This document shows, in pieces, positions 32,787-47,074 of a stretch of DNA of 64,000 nucleotides (its first letter is position 1; each line of letters begins with the position of its first letter). The notes beneath the pieces are model-generated. The model did not search any database. It worked only from the letters and a program-made list of their open reading frames with translations, and was not told where the DNA came from. Origin of the DNA: Bretschneidera sinensis (taxonomy: Eukaryota; Streptophyta; Magnoliopsida; Brassicales; Akaniaceae); contig CM043698.1 in assembly GCA_023935145.1 (NCBI GenBank), forward strand, positions 21,269,001 to 21,333,000, read 5' to 3'. A program made the position numbers and the translations under genes.

Positions 32787-35700
32787 ATGTCTTCCTCTTC
32801 TTCTGATTCCTCTACCACCGTTAATATTCAACCCTCTCAATCTCCCTCTGTTCTTACTATGTCTAACATGGTAACTGTCAAACTTAGCCCCGATAATTAC
32901 ATTCTTTAGAAGGCACAAATGGTGCCATATTTTCTTGGCCAAGACCTCTTTGGATATCTTGATGGTACCATTCCCAAACCTCCTAAATCTGTCTCTGTTT
33001 CCCATCCAGAAACTCATGTCATCTCCGAAACACCCAATCCTGCCTACTCTTATTGGATGCGCCAGGATAATCTTATCCTTAGTACCCTCATGTCTTCTCT
33101 CACTGAAAGAGTGCTTGCTCAAGTAGTAAATCATACTACTTCGTCTGCTGTGTGGCATGCGCTGGATGAAAATTTTTCATCCCGATCTCGTGCGCAAACT
33201 GTATAGATCCGAACACAACTAGTAACAGCAACAAAAGGCAGCAAGTCTGCCACAAAATATTTTCTCTTTATTAAGAAACTCACTGATGAATTAGCTGTTG
33301 CAGGACAACCTATGAGTTGTGAAGGTGTCATCACCTATGTTCTTGCAGGATTAGGCCACGAATATGACAGCTTTGTTGTAGCCATCTCGGCTCGCACTGA
33401 CAAGGTAACACTAGAGAAAATTAACTCGTTTTTGCTCACCACAAAAGCCAGACTTTCTCGCCACCAGATGTCATCTCCCGCTTAACCTACCTCTATCAAT
33501 GTTGCCAAACGACAATACAATCCCTCTCAAAATCGTGGAAGAGGCGCCTCTAGGGGACAGAGTCATTTTAATCATGCTGGTTACAACAATACCACATGTC
33601 ATACTGATCACAATTCAGTAATCTGTCAGGTTTGTAATAAACCAGGACACTGCTATTTTCGGTTTGATCTGTCTTACCAGGATCCAAAACCAGAAAATAA
33701 ACAAGCTATGGTCGCTGCTCCTACTGGCATTTGGGACACCGAATGGCATGCTGACACTGGTGCCACGCATCACGTCACTAATGATCTTAACAATCTGAAC
33801 CTTTGGAACGATGACTATCAGGGTACAGATCAGGTTCAAGTAGGCAATGGCCAAGGTTTGCAATTCTCAAAAATTGGTTCCTCTAAAATTTTTACATCCC
33901 ATTCTACCTTTGTTCTTAATCAAGTGCTTCTAGTTCCTGAAATTCATAAGAACTTGTTATCTGTCCAAAAGTTTTGTATTGATAATCATGTGTATTTTGA
34001 GTTTCATGACAAATTCTTTCTTGTAAAGGATTACTCGGGGCAGGTCCATCATCAAGGCCATCTCATTGGACTCTACCAATTCACATCTCAGTCTCGCCGT
34101 CCGCAAGCTTTCTTTACCGTTCGTGTTTCACATCGTGATTGGCATCGTCGTCTTGGACATGCATCCACACCAGTTGTCAATAAAGTCCTCTCATTTATCA
34201 ATGTTCCAGTTGAGTCCAATAAAAAGCACTTAGTATGCCCCGAATGTCAAATAGCAAAAAGTCATGACTTGCCATTTAAGTCCTCTGCCAATGTTTCTTC
34301 TTATCCTCTTGATTTAATTCTTCTTATGTTAGTTTTCTTGATGATTATTCCAAGTTTGTGTGGTTATTTCCAATGAAACTCAAATCCGACGTTGAATCAA
34401 TATTTCTTCAATTTCAAGCATATGTTGAAAAACACTTCGAACGCAAAATTAAATCTGTCCAATCTGATTGGGGAGGTGAGTTTCGACGTTTGCACAATTA
34501 TTTTCAACAAACCGGAATAAATTGTAGACTAGCATGCCCTTACACTCATAAGCAAAATGGTTCTATAGAGCGCAAACACCGTCATATTGTCGAGGTTGGC
34601 CTAAGCATGTTAGCCCACTCAAATTTACCCATGCTTTACTGGGAAGAAGCCTTCCAAACCGCAACCTTCATCATAAACCGGCTACCAACACCTGTTTTAA
34701 AGCAAAAATCTCCATTTGAAATTCTTTATAATCGCATGCCAGATTTTTCCATTATGCGTGTTTTTGGTTGCGCGTGTTGGCCTAATCTACGCTCTTACAA
34801 TTCAAACAAGTTGAACTTTCGATCAAAAACATGTCTCTTCATTGGCTATAGTCTTGGTCATCAAGGTTACAAATGCCTTGATTTATCTACTGGTAAAATG
34901 TTGGAAATCACCTTGACAAGATGCCCAGGTGGTGATCTTCCAAACACCCAAGTCTAGAATGACTTGTAGAAAGAATTTCAACAATCGAACACAAGAACAG
35001 AAAATCAAAGAAAAAAAGAAGACAAGCAATTTGTTGTCGAGGTTCGGCAATGTGCCTACGTCCCCGTGAGTTCCTCCAAACTCTCTGCACTAAATCAATG
35101 GTTCTTTACAATTCAGCAACCCTCTTCAAGAAACCACAATGTTCTTGAAGAAACCAAGAAGAGAACGAGAAAGTGATAGACCTATTACAATGCTTCCTAT
35201 CAATTCTCTACTACCCTCTCTTCTTTACAACCAGCCTCTCTACAATGAGTCTCTCTTGTGTTTTGTGTCTTTGCACTCTCACACAATTCTCTCATCCACA
35301 CACATGTCTCACAAGTTACATTACATCTTGTGTCACAACCTTATGTTTGTGGTGTTGAGATTGAACCTAGGTGACCCTTTATATAGTGCACCAACTTCTT
35401 GTCCAATCTTGTATGTCATTCTCCACCCTTAGATCTTGATGACCACTTAACCATGGCCCTCCATCAATCCTAAGTTGTGCTGTGCGTTTTAACCTTGCAT
35501 TCACGCACCTAAGAGAAAGCTAAAGCATGCTGTACATGTGTGCCGGCCAAAGCTGCAGCACCCAGATTCTAGCGCTGCAGCTTCAAGTTGCTATCCCCTT
35601 CACACAACACCCTTCTGCTTGTGTGCAGCCTTCTAACTTGCCGAACTTTGATCCTCCACCTTTGGTTTAGACTTTAACCATCTTTGAACCATACTTGGAC

Positions 35701-37738
35701 CTTTTCAAACCTTAACTATATTTGAACCATGTTTAAACCTTAGACAAATACCAACGTAAAATCTATGTCTCAAGGCATGTAATTTTTTATGAGAATCTCT
35801 TCCCTTATACCAAAGAAAACATTTCTCCACCCTCTCAACACCATTCTGTTCCAATGCCTCATAACATCAATATATCCCCTTCTCTCAGTTCTAGTGATTT
35901 GCAATCTAACCATTGTCCTATTAGAACTGTCTCTACACCTTGTTTGTCTCTTCCTACAGGTCCAGCTAAAGCAATCACCAATCAGGATGCCATTGTTGCA
36001 CCGCAACATACAGACTTGCTCTCGGATCTGCCACAAAACAGAACATCTTCACCATCTGATGTGCCTGCTATCTCCAATCACCATCCGATGACAACAAGAT
36101 CTAAGAACAATATTCACAAATCTCGCAAGCACTCTGATGACTATATTCGACATCGTCTACCTCGAGCATTGCTGGCCGAAAGCTCTACTGCTAAAGAACC
36201 AACCTGCTTTACAGAAGCATCCAAATCCAATTATTGGAGAGAAGCCATGAACAAAGAATTCAATGCATTGCTTCAAAATGGAACTTGGTCCTTGGTTCCA
36301 AAATCACCAAATGCAAATATTGTTGGCTATCGGTGGGTTTACCGAGTCAAAAAGAAAGCTGATGGAACTATAGAGCGTCACAAAGCTCGACTAGTCGCCA
36401 AAGGTTTTCACCAACAAGAAGGTATTGATTTTTCAGAAACTTTTAGTCCGGTTATTAAGCATGCTACAATTAGATTGGTTCTTTCAATTGCGGTCACTCA
36501 AGATTGGCCTATACAACAAATTGATGTGCAAAATGTATTTTTGCACGGTGATCTACACGAGGAAGTCTTCATGACACAACCACAAGGTTTTATTCATCAT
36601 CAATTTCCAAATCATGTCTGTAAGTTGCATAAATCATTGTATGGATTGCGGTAAGCTCCAAGAGCTTGGTTTTCTAAACTTTCAGATAAGCTCAAATCAC
36701 TACATTTTTATGAAAGCAAAGCTGATACATCATTGTTCATTTTTAAAACAAAAACTGCCACTGTTTATGTTTTAATTTATGTCGATTATATATTAATAAT
36801 CGGATCGAGTTCAGCTGTCATCAACCGAGTCATTCAAAGCTTGAAGATAGACTTTGCTATCAAAGAATTGAGGCCGCTTAATTACTTTCTTGGTGTCGAA
36901 GCTCTCAGATGCCAAGAAGGTATCTATCTCACACAAAGGAAATACATAGTTGGTTTGCTCAAAAAGAGTAACATGGATCAAGCAAAACCATGCTCTAGTC
37001 CGATGGCTTCAACTTGCACTCTCACTACCTCAAATGGCAAACCATGTGCCGATGCAAATCTTTACAGAAGCATGGTTGGCAGTATGCAATATCTTGCTTT
37101 TACAAGGCCTGACTTAGCCTTTGTAGTCCACAAAGTTAGCAAGTTTATGCATAATCCTCTTGACACACACTGGCAAGCTGTCAAGTGAATACTTCGCTAT
37201 CTCAAATATACTGTTTCAACAAGCTTGTTAATTACAAAAGCTGCAAATCTTGATCTTCATGCTTTCTCCGACTCGGACTGGGTAGCAGACCGCGATGACA
37301 GAAGATCAGTGGGAGCTCATTGCGTTTTTCAAGGACCAAACTTGATCTCATGGAGCTGTAAGCAACAACCAACAGTGGCATGTAGCAGCACTGAGGCTGA
37401 ATACAAAGCTTTATCAAACACGGCATCTGAGCTAATGTGGATAAAATCAATTTTACATGAGCTGGGAATTCCACTTCGGCAACCACCTACTCTTTGGTGC
37501 GACAATATTGGTGCTACATATCTTACATCAAATCCGGTATTCCATGCCAGAACAAAACACATAGAGATCGACTTCCACTTTGTTTGAGATCAAGTTAATC
37601 AAAAACAATTAAAGTCCAGTTCATTTCAAGCTGTGACCAGCTCGCAGATGCACTCACAAAGCCTTTATCACCAAAGAAATTCACAGATGTCAAGCACAAT
37701 CTGAATGTCCGTGATCTCCCCTTCAGATTGAGGGGGCG
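32787..37738 (+). pseudogene. gag-pol of copia 1 (broken)
   Basis: Gag starts near 32787 and holds a zinc knuckle region (CQVCNKPGHC, with the last Cys of CCHC altered to Phe-Arg-Phe). Protease carries WHADTGATHHV (about 33735). The integrase has the HRDWHRRLGH pre-integrase motif, FLDDYS, SDWGGEF and GSIERKHRH, so the DDE residues are present. RT starts about 36230 ([19 protein letters not shown]). Its active-site motif reads YVDY instead of YVDD, so a catalytic Asp is lost. RNase H follows ([21 protein letters not shown]). Stops occur at about 32909, 33206, 33485, 36652 and 37186, and a frameshift near 34310. The pol frame is also split by the solo LTR. It cannot encode active proteins but could be mobilised in trans. 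Confidence 0.9.
34899..35756. mobile_element. Solo LTR nested in copia 1
   Basis: An 858-bp block begins TGTTGGAAATC and ends ACCAACG, near-canonical LTR tips (TGTTGG...CCAACA with the last base changed). It is flanked by TAAAA at 34894-34898 and 35757-35761. The copia pol frame reads into the left edge and resumes at the right edge, at the STGK-IYVSR region. No internal retroelement sequence is present, so a full element probably inserted and then lost its interior by LTR-LTR recombination. Confidence 0.85.
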
Positions 37739-38058
37739 TGTAGAAGATCAAGTGATTTCATCTGAAATCACTACTGCAAATCAGGAGAATCATTCCAATA
37801 AAGATCCTGCCGAAGACTAGGAAATCATGTCTGCTATACCTGCATGTAACTGAAGATAATGCAGCAATTATTCCACGAGATTCTTGCTGAAATTTAGAGA
37901 TAATTGTATAGCTGTATAGACATTTAAACTATGTTCACATGTTGCAAATATTTAGGAAATCTGTCACAATTGTTTTTATATATACTGTTGTAAACCGCAA
38001 GCCCTGAATATCAAAAATAGAATTCATTCAAACATTTTGTATCTTGTATTTCTTTACA
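37739..38058 (+). repeat. 3' LTR of copia 1
   Basis: This 320-bp LTR begins TGTAGAAGATC and ends TTTCTTTACA. It is preceded by the polypurine tract and followed by the GTCAG duplication. Confidence 0.95.
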
Positions 38059-38063
38059 GTCAG

Positions 38064-39401
38064 CCAAAGAAAAAATAAATACACTTCCATTTTCTTTTTC
38101 TAAGAGAGGAAAAAGTAGCTTTGAAAAAATTCATTCAAATAATGAAATCGTCAATGTTTTGGTCTAGTTTAAAACCAACTTTAAATTGATGCTTATTGTC
38201 TAAAATTTACTAAAAATTTAGTCAAATTGAATCCAATCTTATTAAATTTCTTTAAATAAAAATTAATAGATGATTTGATTTGATTAAGTTTACAGTAAAT
38301 TTAAAAAAAAAATAAAAATTTCAACTTAAAGTTAGTTTTAAGCTTACCCAAAACTTCACTCAATCTCAGCAAAAATTGGGGAAGACTGGTCATGCTCATG
38401 AATTCACAGGACCATCTGTCAAGCAGTTGTGTCAAATTATAAAGATTGCACATACCCCTATAAGTAACAGAATTAATTTAGTTCTGCAAATGTTATTGGT
38501 CAGGTTTTCAGAGTATAAACTGGACTTCAAGCCTCAAGAACTTAATTAGAACTGTACTTTGATTTCTTACTGTATCATCTATAGAAGCTGAAAATCACAA
38601 ACTATATTTTAACATAAAGCAATGGACAATTCAACACGAATTTGCCTTTTTCATAACCTTAGTGTTAAATTGTAACAAAAGTATGTGTACTTGTTGCTCT
38701 TGGAATCCCACAATTAAGATTTACTAACTTTTTCTCTTGAAAGGAAAGATTGAATATCTTCACCTCTTTCTGGTCAAAGATAAAACAGGCTATTGCTAGT
38801 TGCAGGGTAGTTAAAAGTCATAAGGAGTTACACAAGTTAAGACAGCCATGATCATAACAAAAATAAATGTTGAGACTTGTTTAAATTTTGCCACTATGTA
38901 CCAATGTATTAGACCATACTGCATTCTTGCATATATACCATAAGACTTCTGAGAACTTGAAAATCAGTATTCACTTCAACTGATCGAAGAGTCTTAATCT
39001 CAAACTAATTGTAGTTGCATTACAATGTCAAAGAATCAATATAATTAGATTTATTGCAAGTCAAAATGGAACCAACGTAAAGAAGGTCAAAAGGAAGTAG
39101 TAACAACGAAGCTACACTTACAATGCCTCTTTCATCTAATCCCTGCCTATGCGAAAAGACAACAGTTTCTCACCCGCATATCTCAGTGAACATTGAATCA
39201 AAAGATGAGACTGCTTACACCATCATGTTCTCCATAAACCTATGGCTTGTTATGAACCAAAAGTTTGCTTTCCACATGGCCTCTAAGAGTAATATATATG
39301 GCAGAAGGTTAAGTATTTTTCATGTCTGTTCCAATTGTGCAAAAAATTGCCAACGTGTGTGCTGGCTTTTCTTTTTCACTGTCATACTGAGGAGTATCTT
39401 G
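38064..39401. other. Intergenic DNA 3' of the RAB gene
   Basis: There is no recognisable gene. The stretch next to 39402 should include the 3' UTR of the minus-strand RAB gene. Nothing else was identified. Confidence 0.5.
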
Positions 39402-41293
<1,892 letters not shown>

Positions 41294-42929
41294 TTAAATA
41301 CTCTTATTCTCTCTTACAATAACACCCCAAACCTACAAGATCCAACCATACAATTCACAAACCAAAAGAAGGAAAAACATTAAACAATCACAAAACCAAA
41401 AAAAAACTAAGCAATACCCTTTTTTAATTTGTCAAGAAAATTAAATAAATGAAAAGAAAAAGAAAAGAATGATTCTTTTAATTTTTGGGGTAACGAGGGA
41501 AACCTTGACCCACCATTGACAAATCAAGTAAACCCCGGATTTCAATAGGCATTTCCATTTCCATTCTATTTTTTTTCCTTTCTCAGTTCTTGAGAAACAA
41601 ACTAGGATACGAGAGAAAGAGAAGAAACTAACCATAAAAAGGTCGATTATATTGATTGATTTGGCTTTTGTTGTTTGCAGGGATTGAGATAGGTTCAGGG
41701 GAAGAGAGAAGAGAAAGGAGTAGGAGGAGAGGCAAATTTTGTTTTACAGGCCAAAGAGAGAGCAAAACAGAATAACGAACAAAGTGGCAATTTAAACGGC
41801 ATTTCATGTGGAATTTAACTACTGAAACTCTGCCAAGTTTAATTTAATTTTAAAGCAATACTTTATTCTTTTAATTTAGAAAAAAAAATAAAAAAACATT
41901 GGGAAAAATAAATCTAGAGAAGGCATTAAGTTATAAATCTTTATTGCTATATTTGGTTGCGAAAAAACTGCAAGAATTTGTGATTTTCTTATTTTGTTTG
42001 ATTAGATTATTATTTTGGATCTCTAAAAGTGTGTTTTTTTTTTATTTATTGTAATGTGCTCTTAAAAGTGTTAGATGTGAGAAATGTGTTCTCAAAAACA
42101 TATTTGTGTATAAGATAGTGGGTGAAAGATTTTGATTCGTTAATAACTGATGTTTTCTGCTTTTTTGTAATTATTAAGTAATGCAATAATTATGCTATTG
42201 ATGAGGGCTTTATCTGAGTAATAAAAAAAAATCAAAAAATTTGAACATTTTTATCATCTAGAAAATTAAGAAATATACCTACAAAGACAAATTGGATAAT
42301 AGATAAGGGATAGGCAGTCTAGGTTGGGTGTAATGGAGTGCAATCCAAAGCAAAATGACCAAAATTATCTTAATTATTTAAATGTTTTTTATACAAAAAA
42401 AAAGTATTTAAGTAATTTAATAAAAAAATCATAATTTATAAAGGCTATCTATGACAATTTGTGTTAATGTATCATGTTGAAAGTTGGATATAACATTATT
42501 TAGCACACGACTAGTTACTAGTCGTGTCAAAAATCAAACACGAATACAATTTTAATTTTTTAGGAAAATTACGTTTTGGTTCTTGAAGTTTGTCCAATGT
42601 TTCAATTAACCATTGAGTTTTTAGTTTGTTTAGATCGACTCTTCACGATTTAACATTGCATCAATCAAAGTTTATGTAAATTTGCTAACCCGTTTATTTT
42701 ATGGGATGATCGATGCAATGTCAAAATGTGAAAGATCAATCTAATCAATTAAAAATTCAAAAATTAATTGAAATATTGAGCAACCCTCAAAAAGCTAGAA
42801 TATAATTTTCTCTGATTTTTATGACATGAGTAACACGATACATACTTGCATAGCACATTTATTGAAAAATGGTGTTTCACGTGACACAACGTGACAAACA
42901 CATGTTTTGATAATGCTTATTAAGAAAAC
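41294..42929. other. RAB promoter region and AT-rich intergenic DNA
   Basis: Upstream of the RAB start, with the 5' UTR expected in the first few hundred bases; purine-rich GAGAGAAAG tracts lie near 41608-41760. Further away it is AT-rich. The stretch 42560-42780 resembles dispersed repeat sequence (ACGTTTTGGTTCTTGAAGTTTG) but no ends were found. Confidence 0.4.
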
Positions 42930-44220
42930 TTCATTAGCTTAGGAGCTGGAATACAACTTATCATGAATACCAGATGAGGTAACTCCTCAACCCAAGTAGT
43001 AGGAAAATCAACATTAATAGCCATGGGAGCTAACTCATGAGCAAGCTAATTGCCACCGCGACGAACATGCCCGCAACAGCTGCTAGTAAAAGAACCAAGC
43101 AGAGCTTTACAATCCTTATCAAATTTCCAGCAAGAGTCAAGGAAGCTGTGATTTGATAGTCTGAATCGTGCGCAAGGAGTCGGACTCCGAGAAAATCTTC
43201 TGGAAATCCATCTCTTTCACGAACCTCAACCTCTCAAGAGTTGCATCTGCTTCCACCATATCCACCATCACATATTTCTTCATAACTACAGCCCCCAACA
43301 CATACCCCACCTCATCACGAACCACCAGACCTCCTCTTCAAAAATAGCCCCATCTACATTAACTTATACAACACCTGTTGGAGGAGCCCCGCACCTCACA
43401 ATCGGCTTGAGGAGAATGGAGGATTTTGGTTGTATTAGCGCCTCTTGAACTTCTTGATAAAAACCTAATGCCTTTTAGACTACCTCAGTAGCATCAAGAG
43501 ACTGCCTCCCATGCAAGAATGCATTTCTCTCATTCCACAAAGCCCATGCCACAAAAGCAAAAAGAACTGGTAGCTCCTTATCTCCCTCTTGAAAAACTTC
43601 ATGGAGCAGATCAAAGAAAGTTCTCACTAACCTTTAATTCCACCAGCCAGTAGAAGTATCCACCAAGTTATCCACTGAAGCAAGAGGATGGAGAACTTTG
43701 ATGGGAGAAACCATTTTGAATATACTCTGCGTATGCATCCAACCATCACCCCAAATGCAAATTTAGGAACCAATTGCAACTCTCCATCTAACTCTCAAGA
43801 GCAGCACTGTCTTAGACTCCCATATACTTCTCTATGCATAAGATGGGTTAAAGCCAAGCGATAAGTCCAGGAAATTGGAATGGGGAAATATAGAAAAACT
43901 TTCACAAAAAGTGGGTCTGTATTTGTCATCAATCTTCACACTTGTTTTGCAAGAAGGGCCAAATTGAAAGCATGCATATCCTGAAACCCCAATCCACCGA
44001 TGCACTTGGGATTACACAACTATTCCCAACTTACCCGATGCACCTTTGAAGAATAAGACGAATGACCCCAATCAAAATTCCACACCAAAGTATGAATCTC
44101 ATCTCATTGCAAAGAGATGAGGGGATCTTGAAGCAGCTCATGGCATATGTAGGCATTGCTTGAGCGGCTGCTTTAATCAAAACTTCACATCCTGCAGGAA
44201 AAGACACCAAGTTGCATGAC
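42930..44220 (-). pseudogene. LINE 3' remnant (RT end to RNase H)
   Basis: Reading the minus strand from 44220, the end of the RT region appears as AGCEVLIKAAAQAMPTYAMSC (44183-44123). A decayed zinc-binding region follows. An RNase H-like RVT_3 segment lies at about 43370-43140 with VNVDGAIFEEE, VRDEVGYVLGAVV, EADATLERLRF and SDSLRTIQTI. Stops and shifts are frequent. It is the 3' part of a different LINE from those at 12.3 and 26-30 kb. Confidence 0.75.
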
Positions 44221-44249
44221 ACATCCTGCATAATATCATAATTCACTCA

Positions 44250-45227
44250 GGTTTAATGTCAAGAGTAACAATCGTGAGGTAATTAATGTGGCTGGCCAAA
44301 ATACCTAAGGCTTAAAGGTTAGGTGTGTACCATTTTGCCCATGCCACATGTAAGTGTGTGATTAATGTTTGATTATGCTTTAACCCTTGAAGGGCACGAT
44401 GTGTCAACACGTCATTGGCGGAGCGAAATTTCCTTACAAAATATGCCCATACTTCCTTGAGTGTATTTATACGATTAAGGAAGTAGTCTTGAATTTCGTG
44501 TTCGACACTTTCTTTACTTTTGGCCATGTTTGCATGTTTGGCGCACTTTCCAATGCTTGGCGCATATCTGTGTGCTTGTGTTGAGATGTCTTGCATGCTG
44601 GTTCAACTCGAAGACCTGTTCAGTCCGAAATATTTTTGGTCGATTTTGAAGGGAAAGAAAATTGAAAGTGATTTTTTTTTTGCTTTTTTTTCAAGTTGTG
44701 GGTTCGGTCGCTAGTCTCGGCTACCTTGGCTCGGTTGTTGAGTTCAGCCACCTGAGACTCGACCACTTAGGCTCCAGTGGCCTTGCAATTTTTGTAAAAT
44801 TATGCCCGAGCCCCTAAATTTTTTGAAAATTGCGTTTAGGCTCCTTGAACTTTTTGGAAATTGTACTCGAGCACCATAAACACTCTGGAAATTGTGCTTA
44901 ACCTTGAACTTTTTTTAAATTTTCATTTAACCCTTTGCCCAAGAGGCTTTGATTTTTTTCCAAATTCTTATTACATGGTTCTAGGAGCCTTTTCCTTTCT
45001 CTAAGATGTTGTACCTTTTTTATGTTTGGGGCACTAGAAGATGGAAATTTTTAACTTTACAAGACCTTATGCTTGGTGCAAACCTTTTGATTTTTCAAGG
45101 CATCATGCTTCCTTGGTTGTCGAGGATTTAGGCTTGAAAATTTTCTCCACTTTATTGTGATGTGAATTTATCGAGGAGAGTGATTGTTCGGCGCATCCAT
45201 TTTTGCTTACCTTGCAAGATCTCATTT
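44250..45227. other. Unassigned DNA between LINE and gypsy remnants
   Basis: No gene. Phrases such as TTGAACTTTTTGGAAATTG recur three times in 44790-44900, a loose repeat. This may be the 3' part of the minus-strand gypsy derivative, but I could not find its 3' LTR. Confidence 0.35.
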
Positions 45228-45444
45228 GAGGGAAGTTAGTCTTCGGCACCTTCCCCTCGATTATGTTGAAAGATTTTAATTCGATGGGAGTTAGTGCTTG
45301 GTGCATTCCCCTCGGTTATTAAGAGATTTTGATCTGAGAGGGGTCAGTACTCGATGCATTCCGCTCGGTTAAGTGGAAGGAAATTGATCCGAGGGGAGTT
45401 AGTGCTCGATGCATTCTCCTCGGTTAAGTGGAAAGAAATTGACC
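45228..45444. repeat. Four tandem ~54-bp repeats
   Basis: Four units begin near 45228, 45283, 45336 and 45391. Each contains a version of GAGGGGAGTTAGTGCTCG, then GCATTCCCCTCGGTTA, then AAGAAATTGATC. They are diverged but clearly the same unit. Confidence 0.85.
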
Positions 45445-45463
45445 GGTCATTGCTTAGATAAAC

Positions 45464-46639
45464 TTTTGACCCGTATTTGATTTTAATAATGACAAAACAC
45501 TACTCTAATTACACTAACAGTTTTATCTAAGTGTTTAAGCGATAAAATATTCAGTACGAAAACAAGATGCAAGAACTTAACGTGATTCAAACACTAAAAC
45601 AAGACAGAAGATCTAGAATAGGGATTAAGGTAATTGAAACAATTGTAAATCTCTTATGTTCAATTACATAGCTTGATCTGCGGCTCAATTTACAAAAGAC
45701 TTTGACAAAACTAAAAATACAAAAATTTCTAAGTCAAAAACTGTTTTTGAAAAGGAAAACTGGGTTGAAGGACAACCCAGTCGACTGGGTCCCTATACTA
45801 GTCGAGTGGGATATAGGACGAAAAATTACCAGTCAACTGGTGCTGAGGACCCAGTTGACTGGTAACTTCACCCAATCGATTGGTCCTTTAACCCAATTGA
45901 GTGGTACTCTCCCTTAGCTTAAAAAGTGAAAATTCTTCACTTGACCCAATCGACTGGTGCAAGGACCCAGTCGACTGGTAATTCGAAAATATGACCATTT
46001 AAGACACAGGACTTAAGTATTTAATGCCCTAAACCTACCAAGTCAATTTCAAATGGCCATATTGATTCAAAGCTATATAAACTCACTTCAATGAGCATTT
46101 AAAAAAGAAGATAACACATTCAATTCACAAGATAGCTCATTAATTCTCAAAAAGCTTTGAAAATTTTATTGTTGAGCCATTCATCAAGCTTATTCTTGAA
46201 AGAGAGATATCGTTCATTTGTAAAAGCACTTATTGTTATCTCTTTACCATTTACTTTATAGCAAATTTCATTTATTGTAAATGGAAAGAGTTGGTATAAC
46301 TCTTAGAGTGTTTAGGATTTAATACTTCATTGTAACTTCTGTGAGGAAGAGATCGGTTGTAAAGTTTGTGCAACACCCATGAAGTTGTACGACTAAAGTT
46401 TTAGTGGATTACTTCAAGGAGGTTTCTTGAAAAGAGTGGACGTAGGGTCGGAAGGAATCCGATATTTTCGAACCACTATAAACGGAGTTTGCATTTTCTC
46501 TTCCTTAAACTCTTTAACTTTTAAGCATATTATTTGTTTGTGTGCTTTGTGCATTTAACTGTTTAAAAACTTACAAAGTAATTAGTAAAGTTTTTAAAAC
46601 CCAATTCACCCCTCTCTTGGGTTTGAACCTCGGTTTACA
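45464..46639 (+). mobile_element. Solo LTR nested in the gypsy 3' region
   Basis: This block of about 1.18 kb is flanked by TAAAC (45459-45463 and 46640-46644). It holds a TATATAAAC promoter-like box (46074-46082). Near its right end is CAATTCACCCCTCTCTTGGG, which is typical of copia LTR 3' ends, and it finishes in TTTACA. The left end starts TTTTGACC rather than TG, so either the tip has mutated or the border is a few bases off. No internal element sequence is present. The repeat-containing host sequence continues on both sides. Confidence 0.6.
45776..45979. repeat. Eight copies of a palindromic CCAGTCGACTGG motif
   Basis: Variants of the 14-base motif CCCAGTCGACTGGT start at 45776, 45798, 45828, 45850, 45871, 45892, 45945 and 45966. 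Most are self-complementary over 10-12 bases. They lie in the U3-like part of the solo LTR, upstream of the TATA-like box, which suggests binding sites or enhancer repeats of the parent element. Confidence 0.85.
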
Positions 46640-46659
46640 TAAACCTAGGTCTTTGTTGC

Positions 46660-46930
46660 ATCAGAGACTGATGGCTTTTTGTTGCGTCATTGGTGCGTCA
46701 AAGGTTGACGAATTTTTGTTACGTTAATGATTGATGTCTTTGGTGCGTCGATGGCTGATGATGAATTTGGTGTGTCATTGGAAGACTACTTTAGTGCGTC
46801 GGTGATGACAGGTTAGGGCGTCGATAGCTTTGGTGCATCAATGATGACGACTTAGGGCGTCGATAGCTTTAATGTGTCGCTAACGAAGACTTTGGTGCTT
46901 TATTGGCTAATAACTTTGTGCTCAGCCCTG
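46660..46930. repeat. Degenerate tandem repeats with GGTGCGTCGATGG core
   Basis: About seven or eight diverged units of 30-40 bp share TTGGTGCGTC(G/A)ATGG and GATGACGACTT. They lie just downstream of the gypsy integrase end in the minus-strand orientation, where Tat-type gypsy elements often carry tandem repeats. Confidence 0.7.
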
Positions 46931-47074
46931 TCATCGACACTTTAGGAGTGAATACTCCTGTGCATGTTATTTGCAAAACTCAAAAGTAGTTCAATAATGT
47001 CTCATATCATTTTATTGATAAACAAAATAAATTACAAAATAATGCAAAAAGAAAAGTTTCTGATAGAATTTTTT

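Larger units (their letters stand above)
32426..38058 (+). mobile_element. Ty1/copia retrotransposon 1, complete but defective
   Basis: The LTRs are 32426-32745 and 37739-38058, each 320 bp, starting TG and ending ACA. The 5-bp target duplication GTCAG lies at 32421-32425 and 38059-38063. A primer-binding site TGGTATCAGA begins directly at 32746, and a polypurine tract (GATTGAGGGGGCG) ends at 37738. The interior runs gag, protease, integrase, RT, RNase H in copia order. The two LTRs differ at seven positions, so the insertion is fairly recent. A later solo LTR (34899-35756) splits the pol region. Confidence 0.95.

Noticed and set aside
33131..33334. Minus-strand open frames within copia 1 and copia 2
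   Set aside because: They are shadows of the sense gag and pol frames.
45228..46930. Spaced repeats as a CRISPR-like array
   Set aside because: The units are diverged, lack uniform unique spacers and lie in a plant retroelement.
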